Shown one piece after another: positions 5,989-7,108 of a stretch of DNA of 7,108 nucleotides. Made by a program: the position numbers and the translations under genes. The DNA lies in assembly GCA_003162655.1 (NCBI GenBank), contig PMMY01000302.1, positions 1 through 7,108 on the forward strand, given 5' to 3'. The first letter of the stretch is position 1. Each line of letters starts with the position of its first letter. The notes beneath the pieces are model-generated. The model was not told the DNA's origin, did not search any database, and saw only the letters and a program-made list of their open reading frames with translations. The DNA comes from Methanobacterium sp. Lineage in GTDB: Archaea; Methanobacteriota; Methanobacteria; Methanobacteriales; Methanobacteriaceae.

Positions 5989-7108
5989 TTAGCCTGTTTT
6001 ATACAGTTCAATAATTTTATTTAACCGTTTCTCCATTTCAATAACCCTTTCCCTGGAATTTTCAAGGGTTTTACACCCATTACCACATATACATTTTTTA
6101 TACTGGGGGCAAACAAGAAATTTTGATTTTTCACAGATAAGGTCTTCTAATCCAAACCTTCTAAGATCTTTCAGAACACGGCGCCTTAAACGACCTTCAT
6201 TGATATCATTACAGAGATAAACAGGACTTTTAACAGTTGATGCAAATTTATATTCTTTTCTAACATTTATTCGCTCATTTTTACGTCTTTCAATGATATT
6301 AAAACTGGAGTTGTTTAGTTCTTTGTCTCTAAATGGGGTTCCTGCATCTGTAAGTGCGATCATTCGTTCATCTCTCGATGATAACTGTTTTTCAATGAGC
6401 TCATTTGATGGTGATGCCAAGGTACCACCACTTCTACCGAAACTTGGACCCTCACCAACATGTAATCCCGTTTTAATCAGACTATATCTAACTGCTGCAG
6501 ATGCAGTGTAGGTTAGTAGCATACCATTAACTTTAAGGAGGGATCTAAGTCCTTTTAAAAATTCTATTGTATACAGTTCAGGTGATAACCTTGGTGAAAA
6601 TGGAACCAGAAAAATTGCATCGTATTTTATATCAGAATTAACATTAGAACTGTAATGTGGTGTTACGTTGGATTTAATATTAAGATTTGGGGTTTCTTGG
6701 ATTTCAAATATAGAATTCTTTTTTACTATTTCCCTTGCATCTACTATGTGTACATTTATTTTTATATTCTCGGGAATTTCTTTTGTAATTAACTTGGATT
6801 TTAAGAATCCTATGGAATATAATTTATCTTCAATGGCCCTTTTAATAATTTCATGTGATTTTAGAGGACTTGGAATAATAAGTCCCGTTGCAAGTGTCAA
6901 TGGGGATATTTCGACCATTGCGATACGGATGTTAGGATTTTTTATGGAGTTTTTAGATTCGTCGTTTAAATAATCTAGACAAACAGCTGCTGTGTATCCT
7001 AAACCACTGCATATGTCCATTAAATGTACAGCATCCTTCCCGATTAGATGTGATGGTTTAACATATTTTTCAAGTGATTCCTCCAACCCACCATGATAAG
7101 TATGCATG
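5989..7108 (-). CDS. MnmC2/DUF752-like SAM-dependent methyltransferase with C-terminal Cys cluster (5' end off the window)
   Basis: The visible 372 residues resemble the methyltransferase half of MnmC (DUF752), which methylates the wobble-uridine side chain of tRNA. After MHTYHGGLEESLEKYVKPS comes SAM motif I (LMDICSGLGYTAAVCLDYL, 29-47). An acidic residue follows at the end of strand 2 (MVEIS, E66), then HIVDAREIV (D123). Next is the family block with FLVPFSPRLSPELYT (166-180), LLTYTASAAVR (197-207) and GEGPSFGRSGGTLAS (218-232). Residues ~270-320 are very basic, as expected for an RNA-binding protein. C325, C333, C339, C341 and C345 form a cluster suitable for Zn or Fe-S. A helix follows. 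The first Met seen at 7107 corresponds to an internal position in the family, so the gene very probably starts beyond the window. Oddly, the Asp usual in the LDGF/HDAF motif is Val here. The tRNA target is inferred from the family. Confidence 0.72.
   Translation of the reverse strand, partial: MHTYHGGLEESLEKYVKPSHLIGKDAVHLMDICSGLGYTAAVCLDYLNDESKNSIKNPNIRIAMVEISPLTLATGLIIPSPLKSHEIIKRAIEDKLYSIGFLKSKLITKEIPENIKINVHIVDAREIVKKNSIFEIQETPNLNIKSNVTPHYSSNVNSDIKYDAIFLVPFSPRLSPELYTIEFLKGLRSLLKVNGMLLTYTASAAVRYSLIKTGLHVGEGPSFGRSGGTLASPSNELIEKQLSSRDERMIALTDAGTPFRDKELNNSSFNIIERRKNERINVRKEYKFASTVKSPVYLCNDINEGRLRRRVLKDLRRFGLEDLICEKSKFLVCPQYKKCICGNGCKTLENSRERVIEMEKRLNKIIELYKTG

Overview
The window looks like part of a methanogenic archaeon's chromosome, most likely from the Methanobacteriales (Methanobacterium-like). 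The evidence is a fused archaeal-type tRNA-guanine transglycosylase with a PUA tail, an archaeal homodimeric NAC protein with a UBA tail, AT-rich DNA, archaeal TATA-like elements, strong GGAGG/GGTGAT ribosome binding sites and TTG starts. The genus is an inference from protein type and base composition. Every supported gene is on the minus strand.

Layout in the direction of transcription (right to left): a 5'-truncated MnmC2/DUF752-like methyltransferase with a C-terminal cysteine cluster (5989-7108). Next is a 219-nt AT-rich intergenic region with a direct repeat and a palindrome (5770-5988). Then comes a tightly packed five-gene unit: tgtA (3733-5769), nac (3380-3733), a calcineurin-like phosphoesterase (2627-3379), a Zc3h12a/NYN-type ribonuclease (1598-2626) and a membrane-anchored tandem palm-domain protein (389-1597). 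After a 48-nt gap, a further gene starts at 340 and runs off the left edge. It encodes a membrane-anchored or exported protein with a Thr/Asn/Ser-rich stalk.

tgtA and nac overlap by one base (TAATG). The next three junctions are exact abutments in which a TAA stop is followed at once by the next start codon. As a result nac, the phosphoesterase, the NYN gene and the palm gene share one reading frame, interrupted only by single stop codons.

The first genes concern translation: TgtA starts archaeosine formation in tRNA, and NAC binds nascent chains at the ribosome. The last three form the most interesting set: a possible nucleotide-making palm enzyme, a possible cyclic-nucleotide phosphodiesterase and a possible RNase carrying an unrecognised duplicated C-terminal domain. 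They could be a synthase/hydrolase/effector signalling module embedded in a translation operon. That functional link is a hypothesis. What is visible is the conserved active-site motifs, two independent internal duplications and the translational coupling.
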